Part shown: piece after piece, positions 24,411 to 34,833 of the stretch
How positions within the stretch are numbered: position 1 is the first letter of the stretch
Layout of the letters: each line of letters begins with the position of its first letter
Assembly: GCF_000698595.1 (NCBI RefSeq)
Contig: NZ_JFHC01000049.1
Location: 1 to 62,974 of the forward strand
DNA: 62,974 nt
Direction: 5' to 3'
Source: Caballeronia glathei
Lineage (GTDB): Bacteria > Pseudomonadota > Gammaproteobacteria > Burkholderiales > Burkholderiaceae
Program-made: the position numbers and the translations under genes
The notes under the pieces: model-generated
Told to the model about the DNA's origin: nothing
The model's database searches: none
The model's input: only the letters and a program-made list of their open reading frames with translations

Positions 24411-25865
24411 ATGGCCGACTTTGATCTGGGACTGGTGTGGTTTCGCCGTGACCTGCGCATCGCAGACCATGCTGCACTCTATCACGCGCTTACACGCTGT
24501 CGCCGGGTCCTGTGCGCCTTCGTTTTCGACCGCGAAATTCTTGCGCCGTTGCCGAAGACCGACCGTCGCGTGCCGTTCATTCACGCGAGCCTCGTCGAAG
24601 CCGACCGGGCCTTGCGTGACGCGGGTAGCGCCATTATGGTGCGCCACGGCACGCCGCTCGATGAGATCCCGGCGCTCGCACGCGAATGCGGCGCCGGTGC
24701 GGTGTTCGCCAACCGCGATTACGAGCCGTCCGCGAAAGCGCGCGACGACGCGGTGGCAAAGCGCCTAGCGAGCGCGGGCGTCGCGTTTTTCACGTTCCGC
24801 GACCAGGCGATCTTCGATCACGACGATGTCCTGACGGGCGCCGGCAAGCCGTACACCGTCTTCACGCCGTACAAGCGCAACTGGCTCGCGTCGCTCACGC
24901 CCGACGCGCTGAAACCGTACGCGTCGGAGGAACACCTTTCGGCGCTTGCGAAACCGCCATCCGGTGTCAGGCACGCGATTCCCGCCTTGTCCGAATTGGG
25001 GTTCAGCGCTGATCACGCGCCTGCGCTGCCCGCGGGCACGAGCGGCGCCCTCGCGCTGTTCGACGACTTTCGCGACCGCATGGCCGACTACCACCGCACG
25101 CGCGACTTTCCGGCTGTCAAAGGTCCGAGCTATCTGAGCGTGCACCTGCGGCACGGGACGATATCGATCCGCGCGCTCGCTCGCGCCGCGCACAACGCCC
25201 AGCGCCACGGCAACCGGGGCGCCGAAACCTGGCTCTCGGAGCTAATCTGGCGGGACTTCTATTTTTCCGTGCTGCATCATTTCCCGCACGTCGGCGTGCC
25301 CGGCGACCATCGCGCGTTCCGGCCCGAATACGACCGTATCAAGTGGGAGACAGGCGAGGCCGCCGACGCGCATTTCGCCGCGTGGTGCGCCGGGCAGACG
25401 GGCTATCCGCTCGTCGATGCCGCCATGCGGCAGATCAACCAGTCCGGTTACATGCACAACCGCCTGCGCATGGTGGTGGCGAGCTTTCTGACCAAGGACC
25501 TCGGCATCGACTGGCGCCGCGGCGAAGCCTGTTTCGAGGCGCTCCTGAACGACTTCGAGCTGTCGTCGAACAATGGCGGGTGGCAGTGGGCCGCGTCGAG
25601 CGGCTGCGACGCGCAGCCGTACTTCCGCATCTTCAATCCCGTGACGCAGTCGGAGAAATTCGATCCGAAGGGCAAGTTCATCCGCCACTACGTTCCGGAA
25701 CTGGCCGCGCTGCCGGACAAGGACATCCACGCGCCGTGGCGCGCCAGACCCGACGTGCTGAAAGCGGCGAAAGTCGCGCTCGGCGCCGACTATCCGCTGC
25801 CGCTCGTCGATCACGACGCCGCGCGCCGCGCGACGCTCGCCCGCTACGACGTCGTGAAGCGCTAG
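24411..25865 (+). CDS. phrB: Deoxyribodipyrimidine photolyase
   Basis: The 484-residue protein has the N-terminal antenna-binding domain (LGLVWFRRDLRIADHAALYH) and a C-terminal FAD domain with LSVHLRHGTISIRAL, WLSELIWRDFYFSVLHHFPH, QTGYPLVDAAMRQINQSGYM HNRLRM and NDFELSSNNGGWQWAASSGC. These are the features of class I CPD photolyases, which use light to split cyclobutane pyrimidine dimers. The gene ends in a short palindrome GCGCTAGCTAGCGC that overlaps the end of the convergent gene. Confidence 0.94.
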   Translation: MADFDLGLVWFRRDLRIADHAALYHALTRCRRVLCAFVFDREILAPLPKTDRRVPFIHASLVEADRALRDAGSAIMVRHGTPLDEIPALARECGAGAVFANRDYEPSAKARDDAVAKRLASAGVAFFTFRDQAIFDHDDVLTGAGKPYTVFTPYKRNWLASLTPDALKPYASEEHLSALAKPPSGVRHAIPALSELGFSADHAPALPAGTSGALALFDDFRDRMADYHRTRDFPAVKGPSYLSVHLRHGTISIRALARAAHNAQRHGNRGAETWLSELIWRDFYFSVLHHFPHVGVPGDHRAFRPEYDRIKWETGEAADAHFAAWCAGQTGYPLVDAAMRQINQSGYMHNRLRMVVASFLTKDLGIDWRRGEACFEALLNDFELSSNNGGWQWAASSGCDAQPYFRIFNPVTQSEKFDPKGKFIRHYVPELAALPDKDIHAPWRARPDVLKAAKVALGADYPLPLVDHDAARRATLARYDVVKR

Positions 25866-27251
25866 CTAGCGCGCGAGCGCCGTGGGCCGCTCGATCATCG
25901 CGGTGAGCGAACGCACCGACCGGCCGCTCTCGGATGGCGCCATGCCTGCCGCCGCCTGATGCAGCATCGAGCGCAGCGTCTGCGCGGCGCGCTCGGGAAT
26001 GGAGGCGTCGAGCGTGTGCGTTTCGGCCTCGTACGCAATGCGCCGCCACGCGAGGCCGAGCGTATCGGCAAGCAGCGCGACGTGGCCGAGGCCGAGCGCG
26101 CAGGACGCCGCGCCGAGGCGGTACGACGCGTCGGCGGCATGCAGCGCCGCTTCCTGGTCGACGCTGCCCGACTCGCGCGCCGCGCTTCCACGCGCGATCA
26201 GCCCGTCGATCGATACTTCCGCGCTCTGCAGGAAATCCTCATACGCCGCGGCGTTCACGCGCAATACGCCGAGATCGCGCGTCACCGCATCGCGGGACGC
26301 CGCTTCGCCCGCCTGCGCCGCGCTCTCCTCCCACGCGGCCTCGGATGCCTCGTTCGCCGCCACATGCCAGGCGACCGTGAGGCCGTAGTCACGCAGCACG
26401 TCGACGTGGCCGGAGTCGTCGGGCGTCGCGCCGAACAGCGCGAAATCGCGCCACAGGAGCGCGAGCGTCGCGCGCACGAGCGACTTCGGCGCGTACGACG
26501 ACGCGTGCACCTGATCCGCCAGCACGAGATTGAAGCGGGCGTAGAGACGCCGGGCGTCGGCGGCGGGCGCGCCGTTCGCCGACCGGTGCGCGCGTTCGCG
26601 CAAGGCCCGCACCGCCGCCGACGCGAGACGCCAGAAGTCGTACGGATCGGGGCCGCTCAGGTCGGACAGGCATGCGTCCAGCCGTGACAAGGCGCCAGAG
26701 GAATCGATCGCCTCGCCCGCGGGCGCGCGCAGCAACGTGAGCAGCGCCTCCTCGTAATGGGCGCGCACGCGCACGAGCCGCTCTGGCGCGATCGGGCGCA
26801 GCGTCGCGGGAGGAATCGCGCGGCCGGCAAGCGCGAGATCGTCGAAGGAAACGGGGGCGACGCGCGTATGCGCGGCAAGCAGCGCGTGGAGCGCGCGATA
26901 GTGGTCGAAGAGAAGCGTCGAGCAGGCGAGCTCCCGCAGATTGCGACGCTCGACCGCGGCGCCGAAGACGCGCAGCGTGTCGGCGATTCGCGTGCGGCCG
27001 TCGCTCGCCTCGTCACCGAGCGGCGCGACGAGCGCGAGCGTCTCGGCAAAGCGCTGCGCCGGGAGCCACCCCGCCGCGTGCAGCGCGCCGATGGCCCGCT
27101 TGAGCGCCGAGGCCGCGTCGGCCTGACGCTGGAATGCGTGGAGCGCGTCGGTCAGCGCCATTTCGGCGAGACGAACCGAACCGCCGCGCGGATTGGGCAA
27201 GGCTTCGAACGAATCGGGCAGATCGGGTCGAGATGTCATGGAAGCGCTCAC
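25866..27251 (-). CDS. Helical scaffold protein resembling FimL / ChpA N-terminal domain
   Basis: This 461-residue, alanine-rich, mostly helical protein has no catalytic motif I recognise. Segments such as DPYDFWRLASAAVRALRERA, ADARRLYARFNLVLADQ, RATLALLWRDFALFGATPDD and DVLRDYGLTVAWHVA resemble the N-terminal region of ChpA/PilL chemosensory kinases and the stand-alone FimL protein, which act in the type IV pilus (Chp) pathway. It has no phosphotransfer histidine motif, kinase or receiver domain. Assignment is by pattern memory only. It is convergent with phrB. Confidence 0.45.
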   Translation of the reverse strand: MSASMTSRPDLPDSFEALPNPRGGSVRLAEMALTDALHAFQRQADAASALKRAIGALHAAGWLPAQRFAETLALVAPLGDEASDGRTRIADTLRVFGAAVERRNLRELACSTLLFDHYRALHALLAAHTRVAPVSFDDLALAGRAIPPATLRPIAPERLVRVRAHYEEALLTLLRAPAGEAIDSSGALSRLDACLSDLSGPDPYDFWRLASAAVRALRERAHRSANGAPAADARRLYARFNLVLADQVHASSYAPKSLVRATLALLWRDFALFGATPDDSGHVDVLRDYGLTVAWHVAANEASEAAWEESAAQAGEAASRDAVTRDLGVLRVNAAAYEDFLQSAEVSIDGLIARGSAARESGSVDQEAALHAADASYRLGAASCALGLGHVALLADTLGLAWRRIAYEAETHTLDASIPERAAQTLRSMLHQAAAGMAPSESGRSVRSLTAMIERPTALAR

Positions 27252-27495
27252 TATCCGGATTGCGGCCGGATGGCCGCGCGCGGGTTGAACTGCATCATGG
27301 CTGAGCCGGACCGATTAGGCCAGCCGAAGCGACTGCAACGAAAGCTGGCCGGCGCCCGGCCGCGACGCCCGTGAAGGCGCGGGTGCACATCTCAGTGAGT
27401 CGGATTGGGGCCCGAACGTTCCCGGCCGTCGCGCCGGCATCGCCGTGGGGCCGGAGCGAAGCGTGACAAAAAAATCGCGACGAAAATCGAGCCGA

Positions 27496-27538
27496 CAAAA
27501 AACACGCGCCGCATGACGGTGAAATCATGCGGCGCGCA
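27496..27538 (-). terminator. Rho-independent terminator after rubredoxin gene
   Basis: CGCGCCGCATGA (27505-27516) and TCATGCGGCGCG (27525-27536) form a 12-base stem with an 8-base loop. Read on the minus strand, the stem is followed by TGTTTTTTG. It lies just downstream of the rubredoxin stop codon. The remaining 240 bases to the next gene show no other feature. Confidence 0.8.
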
Positions 27539-27550
27539 TTCGGATCCGGC

Positions 27551-27721
27551 TCAGATCTGGACCATCTCGAAGTCTTCCTTCCGGGCCCCGCACTCGGGAC
27601 AGGTCCAGTTGATCGGAACGTCTTCCCAGCGCGTGCCCGGCGCAATGCCTTCCTCGGGCAAACCCGCTTCTTCGTCGTAGATCCAGCCGCAGATCAGACA
27701 CATCCAGCTTCTGTATTCCAT
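27551..27721 (-). CDS. rubA: Rubredoxin
   Basis: The minus strand encodes a 56-residue protein starting MEYRSWMCLICGWIYDEEAG and containing the second metal site NWTCPECGARKEDFE. The two CxxC pairs (CLIC and CPEC) bind one iron, and the spacing and length are exactly those of rubredoxin. It is a small cytoplasmic electron carrier, often serving alkane hydroxylases or oxidative-stress reductases; the partner here is unknown. It is divergent from thiD, a pairing often seen in this group. Confidence 0.95.
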   Translation of the reverse strand: MEYRSWMCLICGWIYDEEAGLPEEGIAPGTRWEDVPINWTCPECGARKEDFEMVQI

Positions 27722-28133
27722 GCTTATACCGCGTCGAATAGTCGGTTGAAATTAAGGACATGATGGTACCGTGTTGCCGCCGTGATGCCTAGCAACTGCC
27801 GCCGGCGCGCGGGGAGCGGGTTTCGCGCGGCTCGCGCGCCGATACGTCACGCAACCTACAGGCTCGTCACTCCGGACGCATTTTCTTCTGCATCCGGCGC
27901 GCCGCGACACCTCGCGACGGCCTCTGCGCCCCATGCCGCGCAACTTCCTGCGCGTTCCCCGGCTGCGCAAATTCCTCGTAAAAATGTACGAAACCGTGCG
28001 CCGACGTGGCATTAGGCCGCATAATCGAGCCGTTTGCACCGTTTTGGCCTGCTTCGGCGCTTTCAACTTTGCGCCGCTTGATTGCCGTTTTCACATCGTT
28101 TTAATCGGCGCGCCCTATGTTTTCCCACATTTC
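27722..28133. other. Intergenic region between rubredoxin and thiD
   Basis: These 412 bases separate two divergent genes and should hold both promoters. A TATAAG sits next to the rubredoxin start on the minus strand. I see no supported small gene or strong hairpin. Confidence 0.4.
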
Positions 28134-29021
28134 ATGTCCGCTTTAGTCATGCCCAGCGACACTCCTCCGATCGTTCTCACCTTTGGCCTCTCCGACCCGA
28201 CGGGCGGCTCCGGCCTGCAAGCGGACCTGCTGACGCTCGCGAGCATGGGCTGCCACGGCGTGTCCGTGCTGACGGGTTACACCGTACGCGATTCGGCCAC
28301 GTGCGACGAAGTCACCGGACTCGACCCTGACACCGTCGCGACCCAGGCGCGCATGTTGCTGGAGGACATGCCGATTGCCGCGTTCAAGATCGGCGCGGCG
28401 ACCCGGGCGGAAGTCGTGAGCGCGATCGCGGAAGTGGTCGCCGATTACGACGACGTCCCGCTGATCCTCGCCCCCGACTTTACGCTCGACGATGAACACG
28501 TGCTTTCCGCCGACGAACTGCGCGAATCGCTTGCCGACCTGCTCGTGCCGCAGACCACGATGCTAGTCGCCGACCACGCCACCCTTCTGCAACTCGCGCA
28601 GCCCGACGGCGACGCCGAGGCGCCGAGCCTCGACGCCGCGATCTCCCACCTTCTGGCACAGGGCTGCGAATACATTCTCGCGACCGAAACCGGTACGCAT
28701 CGCCATGTGAACACGCTCTACAGCGAAGAAGGCCAGGTGCGGCAGGACATGTGGGACCGCGGTCCGAACCGCGTCATGGGCCTGACCGACACGCTCGGCG
28801 CGGCGATCGCCGCGCTGCTCGCGAACGGCCAGGAACCCGCCGAGGCGGCGCGCGAGGCGCAGGAATATCTGTTTCAGGCAACGCGTGCCGCGTTCCGTCC
28901 AGGCATGGGCGCCTATTTGCCCGACCGATTCTTCTGGGCGCGTTCGAACGATACCGACGACGATGCGCCGCCCGCAGTCGCGGACGTGCCGCCGGAAACG
29001 CCCGGCGAAGCGCGTCACTGA
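28134..29021 (+). CDS. thiD: Hydroxymethylpyrimidine/phosphomethylpyrimidine kinase
   Basis: The 295-residue ribokinase-fold protein has VLTFGLSDPTGGSGLQADLL at the N-terminus, GAATRAEVVSAI, LILAPDF and the C-terminal anion-hole segment GLTDTLGAAIAALLANG. It phosphorylates HMP and HMP-P in thiamine synthesis. The substrate-side motifs differ from E. coli ThiD (FGLSDPTGGSG in place of AGSDSGGGAG, and GYTVRDSATC in place of AVTAQNT), a variant common in beta-proteobacteria. The start could be ATG 28134 or ATG 28149; neither has a clear ribosome site. Confidence 0.88.
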   Translation: MSALVMPSDTPPIVLTFGLSDPTGGSGLQADLLTLASMGCHGVSVLTGYTVRDSATCDEVTGLDPDTVATQARMLLEDMPIAAFKIGAATRAEVVSAIAEVVADYDDVPLILAPDFTLDDEHVLSADELRESLADLLVPQTTMLVADHATLLQLAQPDGDAEAPSLDAAISHLLAQGCEYILATETGTHRHVNTLYSEEGQVRQDMWDRGPNRVMGLTDTLGAAIAALLANGQEPAEAAREAQEYLFQATRAAFRPGMGAYLPDRFFWARSNDTDDDAPPAVADVPPETPGEARH

Positions 29022-29039
29022 GCCGGGGCGCGAAGACGC

Positions 29040-29816
29040 ATGCCGTATCGACTGCCCCATCTCCACAAGGCCGGCCCGCACGGTGCGATCCGGGTTGGCT
29101 GCGCGGGCTGGGGGCTGTCGAGCGCGGTGGCGAGCCACTTTCCGGAAGAAGGCTCGCATCTCGAACGCTATGCGCAGGTGCTCACCTGCGTCGAAGTCAA
29201 TTCCAGCTTCTACAAGCCGCATCGCGCGCAAACCTACGCGAACTGGGCGCAAAGCGTGCCGGCGTCGTTCCGCTTTTCGGTCAAGCTGCCGAAAGCGATC
29301 ACGCATGACGCGCGGCTCGTCGGCTGCGAGGCGCTGATCGACGACTTCTTTGGCAAGGCGGGCGAACTCGGCGACAAGCTTGGCTGCTGGCTCGTGCAAC
29401 TGCCGCCGAGCCTGCCGTTCGAGACAGACGTGGCAGAAGCGTTCTTCGAGGCGTTGCGCGCGCGCACGAAACTGCCGGTGGCTTGCGAGGCGCGGCATCC
29501 AGGCTGGTTCACGACGCAGGCGGCGTCGCTCCTCAAGGCAAATCATGTCGCCTACGTCGACGCCGACCCGATTCCCGACGACTGCGAGATCACGCATCGC
29601 GCGGATGCCTCGCTGATCTATGTGCGGCTGCACGGCTCGCCGGATCTGTACAAATCGTCGTACGATTACACCTATCTCGACGATCTCGCGCACACGCTGC
29701 ACCAGCGCTCGCGCAAGACGCCGGAAGTCTGGTGCATCTTCGACAACACCGCTGAAGGCGCCGCCCAGCCGAATGCGCTGCATCTGATGGAGCGATTGCG
29801 GCTGCATCACCGATAA
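29040..29816 (+). CDS. DUF72 domain protein (YecE-like)
   Basis: This 258-residue TIM-barrel-like protein shows the DUF72 features IRVGCAGWGLSS, VEVNSSFYKPHRAQTYANWA, FRFSVKLPKAITHDARLV, GCWLVQLPPSLPFE and YVRLHGSPDLYKSSYDYTYL. The family has no settled function, although a nuclease or glycosidase-like role has been suggested. It follows thiD by 18 bases and is probably co-transcribed. Confidence 0.88.
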   Translation: MPYRLPHLHKAGPHGAIRVGCAGWGLSSAVASHFPEEGSHLERYAQVLTCVEVNSSFYKPHRAQTYANWAQSVPASFRFSVKLPKAITHDARLVGCEALIDDFFGKAGELGDKLGCWLVQLPPSLPFETDVAEAFFEALRARTKLPVACEARHPGWFTTQAASLLKANHVAYVDADPIPDDCEITHRADASLIYVRLHGSPDLYKSSYDYTYLDDLAHTLHQRSRKTPEVWCIFDNTAEGAAQPNALHLMERLRLHHR

Positions 29817-29844
29817 CGCCGATCCGTCACAAGGAGAAAAATCG

Positions 29845-30258
29845 ATGCGCAGGTGGATAGCAGGTTTGAGTGTCGCCGCGATGCTGTGCGCCGCGGCATC
29901 CGCGATGGCTCAAACGGACCCGGCGGCACCCCCGCCCGGGGCGACGCCCGCCGGCGACGGCACGTTTCTCCTCACGATCTTCCTGAAGCACGATCAGTCG
30001 AAGACGCTGCCCAAGATCAATGAACAGTTGAAGGAACAGGGGTTCTTCAAGGCGTTTCCGCCGCCCGGCGTGCAGGTGGTCTCGTGGTACGTGATGATGG
30101 GAATCGGCCAGGTGGTCACGCTGCGCGTGCCGGCCGAGCGGTTGCGCGAGGTGAACCGCGCGATCGAGAACACCGCGTGGGGCGGCTATCACACGGAGTT
30201 TTATCCGACCTACGACTACAAGGCGGTCGCCGAGCAAATGCGCTCGCAGGCGAAATAG
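29845..30258 (+). CDS. Small secreted protein with signal peptide
   Basis: The 137-residue protein starts with a signal peptide (MRRWIAGLSVAAMLCAAASA, likely cut after AMA) and is preceded by AAGGAG. The mature part (LTIFLKHDQSKTLPKINEQL, VVSWYVMMGIGQVVTLRVPA) looks like a small alpha/beta ferredoxin-like fold. I do not recognise a named family. Downstream is a shared terminator with groEL. Confidence 0.75.
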   Translation: MRRWIAGLSVAAMLCAAASAMAQTDPAAPPPGATPAGDGTFLLTIFLKHDQSKTLPKINEQLKEQGFFKAFPPPGVQVVSWYVMMGIGQVVTLRVPAERLREVNRAIENTAWGGYHTEFYPTYDYKAVAEQMRSQAK

Positions 30259-30283
30259 GTCCGCAAACAAACCGGACGCGCAT

Positions 30284-30322
30284 GAAAAAAACCCGCAGTT
30301 CAAATGAACTGCGGGTTTTTTT
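30284..30322. terminator. Bidirectional terminator between convergent genes
   Basis: ACCCGCAGTTC (30291-30301) and GAACTGCGGGT (30306-30316) form a perfect 11-base stem with a 4-base loop. It is flanked by an A-run on the left and a T-run on the right, so it can stop transcription of the small secreted protein gene (+) and of groEL (-). Confidence 0.93.
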
Positions 30323-30383
30323 CGGCTGGCACGGGTTTCTCGCGAAACCCGTGCGGTCCATGCAATGCCGGCGCGAGCCGAAA

Positions 30384-32024
<1,641 letters not shown>

Positions 32025-32127
32025 ATCCAAACTCCTTGATTCGTTTCAGTTTTTTCGGGCCGGGAGCGCCGAAGCGAGAGCGTGTCGATCGCCTCGTTGC
32101 GCGCGGCCGAACGGACTAATAGCGTTG

Positions 32128-32418
32128 TTACTTGACCAGAACGGCCATGATGTCTTCTTCGCGCATCACGAGCAGTTCCTGCCCGTCGACCTTGACGGTC
32201 TGGCCAGCGTACTTACCGAACAGCACGCGGTCGCCCACTTTGACGTCGAGGGCGTTCTGCGTACCCTTGTCATCGCGCTTGCCCGGGCCGACGGCCAGGA
32301 TTTCGCCCTGATCCGGCTTTTCGGCTGCGGCGTCGGGGATGATGAGGCCCGAGGCAGTCTTGGTTTCCTGATCCAGACGTTTGACGATGACGCGATCGTG
32401 CAAAGGACGAAGGTTCAT
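32128..32418 (-). CDS. groS: Co-chaperonin GroES
   Basis: The 96-residue protein begins MNLRPLHDRVIVKRLDQETK and has the mobile loop (TASGLIIPDAAAEKPDQGEI) and the C-terminal MREEDIMAVLVK. It caps the GroEL chamber. It is preceded by AGGAG and is first in the groESL operon, under the CIRCE and heat-shock promoter region at 32502-32557. Confidence 0.98.
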   Translation of the reverse strand: MNLRPLHDRVIVKRLDQETKTASGLIIPDAAAEKPDQGEILAVGPGKRDDKGTQNALDVKVGDRVLFGKYAGQTVKVDGQELLVMREEDIMAVLVK

Positions 32419-32501
32419 ACACACTCCTCTCTTGAATGAGACTGTAGAAACACGGGGCAAACCCGTCCGCTCCGGCGTTGCCGGGGCAGACGGCAAACTT
32501 G

Positions 32502-32528
32502 TTAGCACTCTCGTGCAGTGAGTGCCAA
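32502..32528 (-). promoter_or_regulatory. CIRCE operator (HrcA site) of groESL
   Basis: TTAGCACTC (32502-32510), nine spacer bases, then GAGTGCCAA (32520-32528). This matches the CIRCE consensus TTAGCACTC-N9-GAGTGCTAA with one mismatch. HrcA bound here represses groESL when no unfolded protein is present. Confidence 0.94.
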
Positions 32529-32557
32529 TTATATGGACCGGATCTCACAATTTCAAG
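32528..32557 (-). promoter_or_regulatory. groESL promoter, combined sigma-70 and sigma-32 type
   Basis: On the minus strand TTGAAA (32556-32551) is followed after 17 bases by TATAAT (32533-32528), a near-perfect sigma-70 promoter. The same bases read CTTGAAA, 14 bases, then CCATATAA, close to the sigma-32 pattern CTTGAAA-N11-16-CCCCATnT. The -10 box touches the CIRCE element. Confidence 0.85.
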
Positions 32558-32977
32558 AAGGGATTGGGTTTGGGCGCGACATCGATTGGCGGGCTTCACT
32601 TAAATCTGAACCTTTGCTTCGCTTGCGCTCGAACTCCCGACCTGCGTCCGGTCGCAAACGAGGCCGGAAAGTTACTTTTAAAACAGCGACTTATGGCCAG
32701 AACGACTATTTCGCAGCATCGCTCGTCGTACGCACGCCCGCTCGAGTGCGGACATTGGGGCGGGGAACTTGGAGGGGACGTCGTATGCGCGCTGTGAGCA
32801 CTGGGAGTGCAAGCGGTTGCGCGAGCTGAGTTCGGTGCGCTCTGGATCCGCGCAACCGGCGCCGATGACGAGGCGTCGAGCGCAGGAAAGATGGGGTCGC
32901 ACGGAACACCGTCTAGAGACTGAAATAGGCCTTGGATTCCGGTAGACTCTCGCGCGTGTAATGATCTGGAACAATAT
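32558..32977. other. Intergenic region upstream of groESL
   Basis: Apart from the groESL promoter at the left edge, I see no supported gene in these 420 bases. Open frames here have no family resemblance or ribosome sites. Confidence 0.4.
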
Positions 32978-33346
32978 ATGAAAACGCGCGTACTTCTTGC
33001 CCTCCTTTTGACGGCTGGTGTCGCCTTTGCGGGCTGTACTACCGCATATAAAAATGGCCAAGTCTGCAAGGAGAGGATGGTCGCCACGTATCCGGCCGAC
33101 GCGCCCGCGCTGACATATTCGATTCCAAAGTCGGCTTACCGCGGGACGCGAGTGGTGGTGCAGGCGACCTATAAGCGGAAGTTGGACACCCCGTACGGCT
33201 CAGCGCTTTTCAAAGTTTATAGCGTAGACGACCCGGCCGCCGTTCAATGCACGTTCGTCGCAGATCAAATTGAATCATTCGCTTGGCTAGCCCCGAAGAA
33301 AATGGCCGACCGTTACCCACTTCCGCGCCCTTCACTGCCCGAATGA
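32978..33346 (+). CDS. Small lipoprotein of unknown function
   Basis: The 122-residue protein has a lipoprotein signal, MKTRVLLALLLTAGVAFAGC, with a lipobox ending in Cys19. The mature part (TTAYKNGQVCKERMVATYPA onward) has two further cysteines and no recognised domain. It is probably attached to the envelope. It stands alone between the groESL promoter region and the degraded accessory region. Confidence 0.75.
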   Translation: MKTRVLLALLLTAGVAFAGCTTAYKNGQVCKERMVATYPADAPALTYSIPKSAYRGTRVVVQATYKRKLDTPYGSALFKVYSVDDPAAVQCTFVADQIESFAWLAPKKMADRYPLPRPSLPE

Positions 33347-33437
33347 GGGAACGCTCATTCGGACGAACACCTTTGACAGGCAGAATCTTGAACACTCCGC
33401 CCTGATAAAAAACATCAGCCTATTAAAGGGAATCACA

Positions 33438-33783
33438 ATGGCAAATCCGATTATTTTTCTCCCTCATATTCATGAAGAGAAAAAACTCGCCGTCGCAAAA
33501 TGCCATAGGGAACGAGTTTGGCGGGTTGGTTAAAGGAATCGTCTCATCGGCTGGAACCTGCATTTCAGCGGGTGCGAATTTCCTCGAGGCGGCCGAATAC
33601 GCGCTGGTCGATTGTGTCGGAGCACTTTATTTGATTAGCCCTGTGTCTGTAAGACACCCTCGGATCAACTTCGAGCTTGGAGCGATGTGGTCACGTGGTG
33701 CCGGTTCCCGCACCCGACGTGCGCGGATAACGCCATCGCACGCCGTCGCGCTCGCGTCAAATGTTGCGAGCCCGATAAGCTAG
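33438..33783 (+). pseudogene. Frameshifted TIR-domain protein remnant
   Basis: ATG 33438, after an AGGG ribosome site, opens MANPIIFLPHIHEEKKLAVA and soon hits a stop. The +1 frame continues the same domain: NEFGGLVKGIVSSAGTCISA, GANFLEAAEYALVDCVGALY, LISPVSVRHPRINFELGAMW. Together these follow the TIR order: box 1 IFISH-like strand, SSD-SI-G segment, the helix with a conserved Glu, LISPxS, and W/R-I-NFELGA. After about 33705 similarity fades. TIR proteins of this kind often serve as NADase effectors in anti-phage defence, but this copy is broken by at least one frameshift and lacks its C-terminus. Confidence 0.6.
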
Positions 33784-34104
33784 ACTGTGGTCGTCGATGC
33801 AAGGCTGAGTCGAACAACCGGCGACGATATGGTTTGGCGTACGCCGGTTGGCCAGCGTGTCGGTATCGGCGATCAGCGAAGACTCGACGCCGTCGATGTA
33901 GAGCGGCACGTCCTGCACGTAACTTGGCATGGGGCGTCCCAAATAAGAAATCCGCCCGGATTCGGCCTACGTTTGTTCTCCGGGGAAACGCCTTTCATAT
34001 CCTGTGAGACCGCGAAGCTCGACTACGACGGATTGGAGGATCGTCGCATCGGCTGAGAATTTCGCTCGTGCTAGGATCCCTTTACGGTCACCTCGGAGAT
34101 TGCC
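33784..34104. other. Degraded accessory DNA
   Basis: No gene is firmly supported. The minus strand at 33757-33942 has a 61-codon frame starting MGRPMPSYVQDVPLYIDGVE that looks protein-like in composition but matches no family I know. It may be another piece of the decayed phage or accessory region. Confidence 0.3.
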
Positions 34105-34326
34105 ATGCCTACCGAATCCTTCAGCTACAACGGCAAGAAAATCGAAATCGAAATGACTGACGATGGCCAAGGCAACTGGCAATGGGCGTACAAGATCAAC
34201 GGCGAGCATTACACCGACAGCCAAGATCGCCCATACCGGTCATATGAGACAACTCTGAAGCAAGCGAAGCTTGCGGCCGAGCGACATGTAGAGGCCATCG
34301 GAGGCATAGCACTCGATGAAGGCTGA
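34105..34326 (+). CDS. Small hypothetical protein
   Basis: The 73-residue protein starts MPTESFSYNGKKIEIEMTDD after a GGAGA ribosome site. It has a strand-rich first half with aromatic residues (GNWQWAYKINGEHY) and a helical end (TLKQAKLAAERHVEAIGGIA). It looks like a real small cytoplasmic protein of the kind often seen next to mobile regions in this group. Function unknown. Confidence 0.55.
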   Translation: MPTESFSYNGKKIEIEMTDDGQGNWQWAYKINGEHYTDSQDRPYRSYETTLKQAKLAAERHVEAIGGIALDEG

Positions 34327-34439
34327 ATGTAGTCAGTCAACGTGCGCGCCGCCGTTCGTGTGATTCGGAAATGACTTACTTCAGGTCGTAGCGTCGCCGC
34401 TGATGCTGGCGTCACCGGTCATGGTCAAGCTGCCTTGGT

Positions 34440-34720
34440 CATTGTTGCTCTCCGTCGCCGAACGGAGCCGATCACCTTGAATTCTCCTGTGATCGTGATG
34501 CCGTCCGCGCCAAACGCGATCGCCTGCCCTTTGTCGTCATGCACCGCGACGTCGCCCTCTTCAAGGCTCGACAACACCGGTAACCGCGATGCGCGACCAC
34601 GACCGTGATGCCGTGTGAGCGGTCGGGATCAAGAAACCCGGTCACGGCTTCCGCACCGGCTTCAACTGCAACGACCGCATCTTCGAGGACGCGTTCGCCA
34701 GCACCACGGTGCCCCCGTCA
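34440..34720 (-). pseudogene. Mu-like baseplate assembly protein V (gpV) remnant
   Basis: Minus-strand frames joined by at least one shift near 34575 give VLEDAVVAVEAGAEAVTGFL and DPDRSHGITVVVAHRGYR, then LEEGDVAVHDDKGQAIAFGA and DGITITGEFKVIGS. This order (hexa-repeat beta protein with DRSHGI, then GDVAxYDDxGQ, then DGIxIxG) is the core of Mu-type gpV. No intact start or stop is present, so this is tail-gene debris of a lost prophage. Confidence 0.5.
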
Positions 34721-34833
34721 GCACGCGTCCCGGCCGATTGGTGCCTCGCACTCATCGCCCTGGCGGACGTGCCCCGGGTTGTCCGTCTGTCCCGGCTACT
34801 AGTGAGTGACGCTCAACAAGAGGTATCGCGCGC

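Noticed and set aside
32600..32660. tRNA-like T-arm string GGGAGTTCGAGC on the minus strand
   Set aside because: No matching acceptor, D-arm or anticodon arm could be folded around it.
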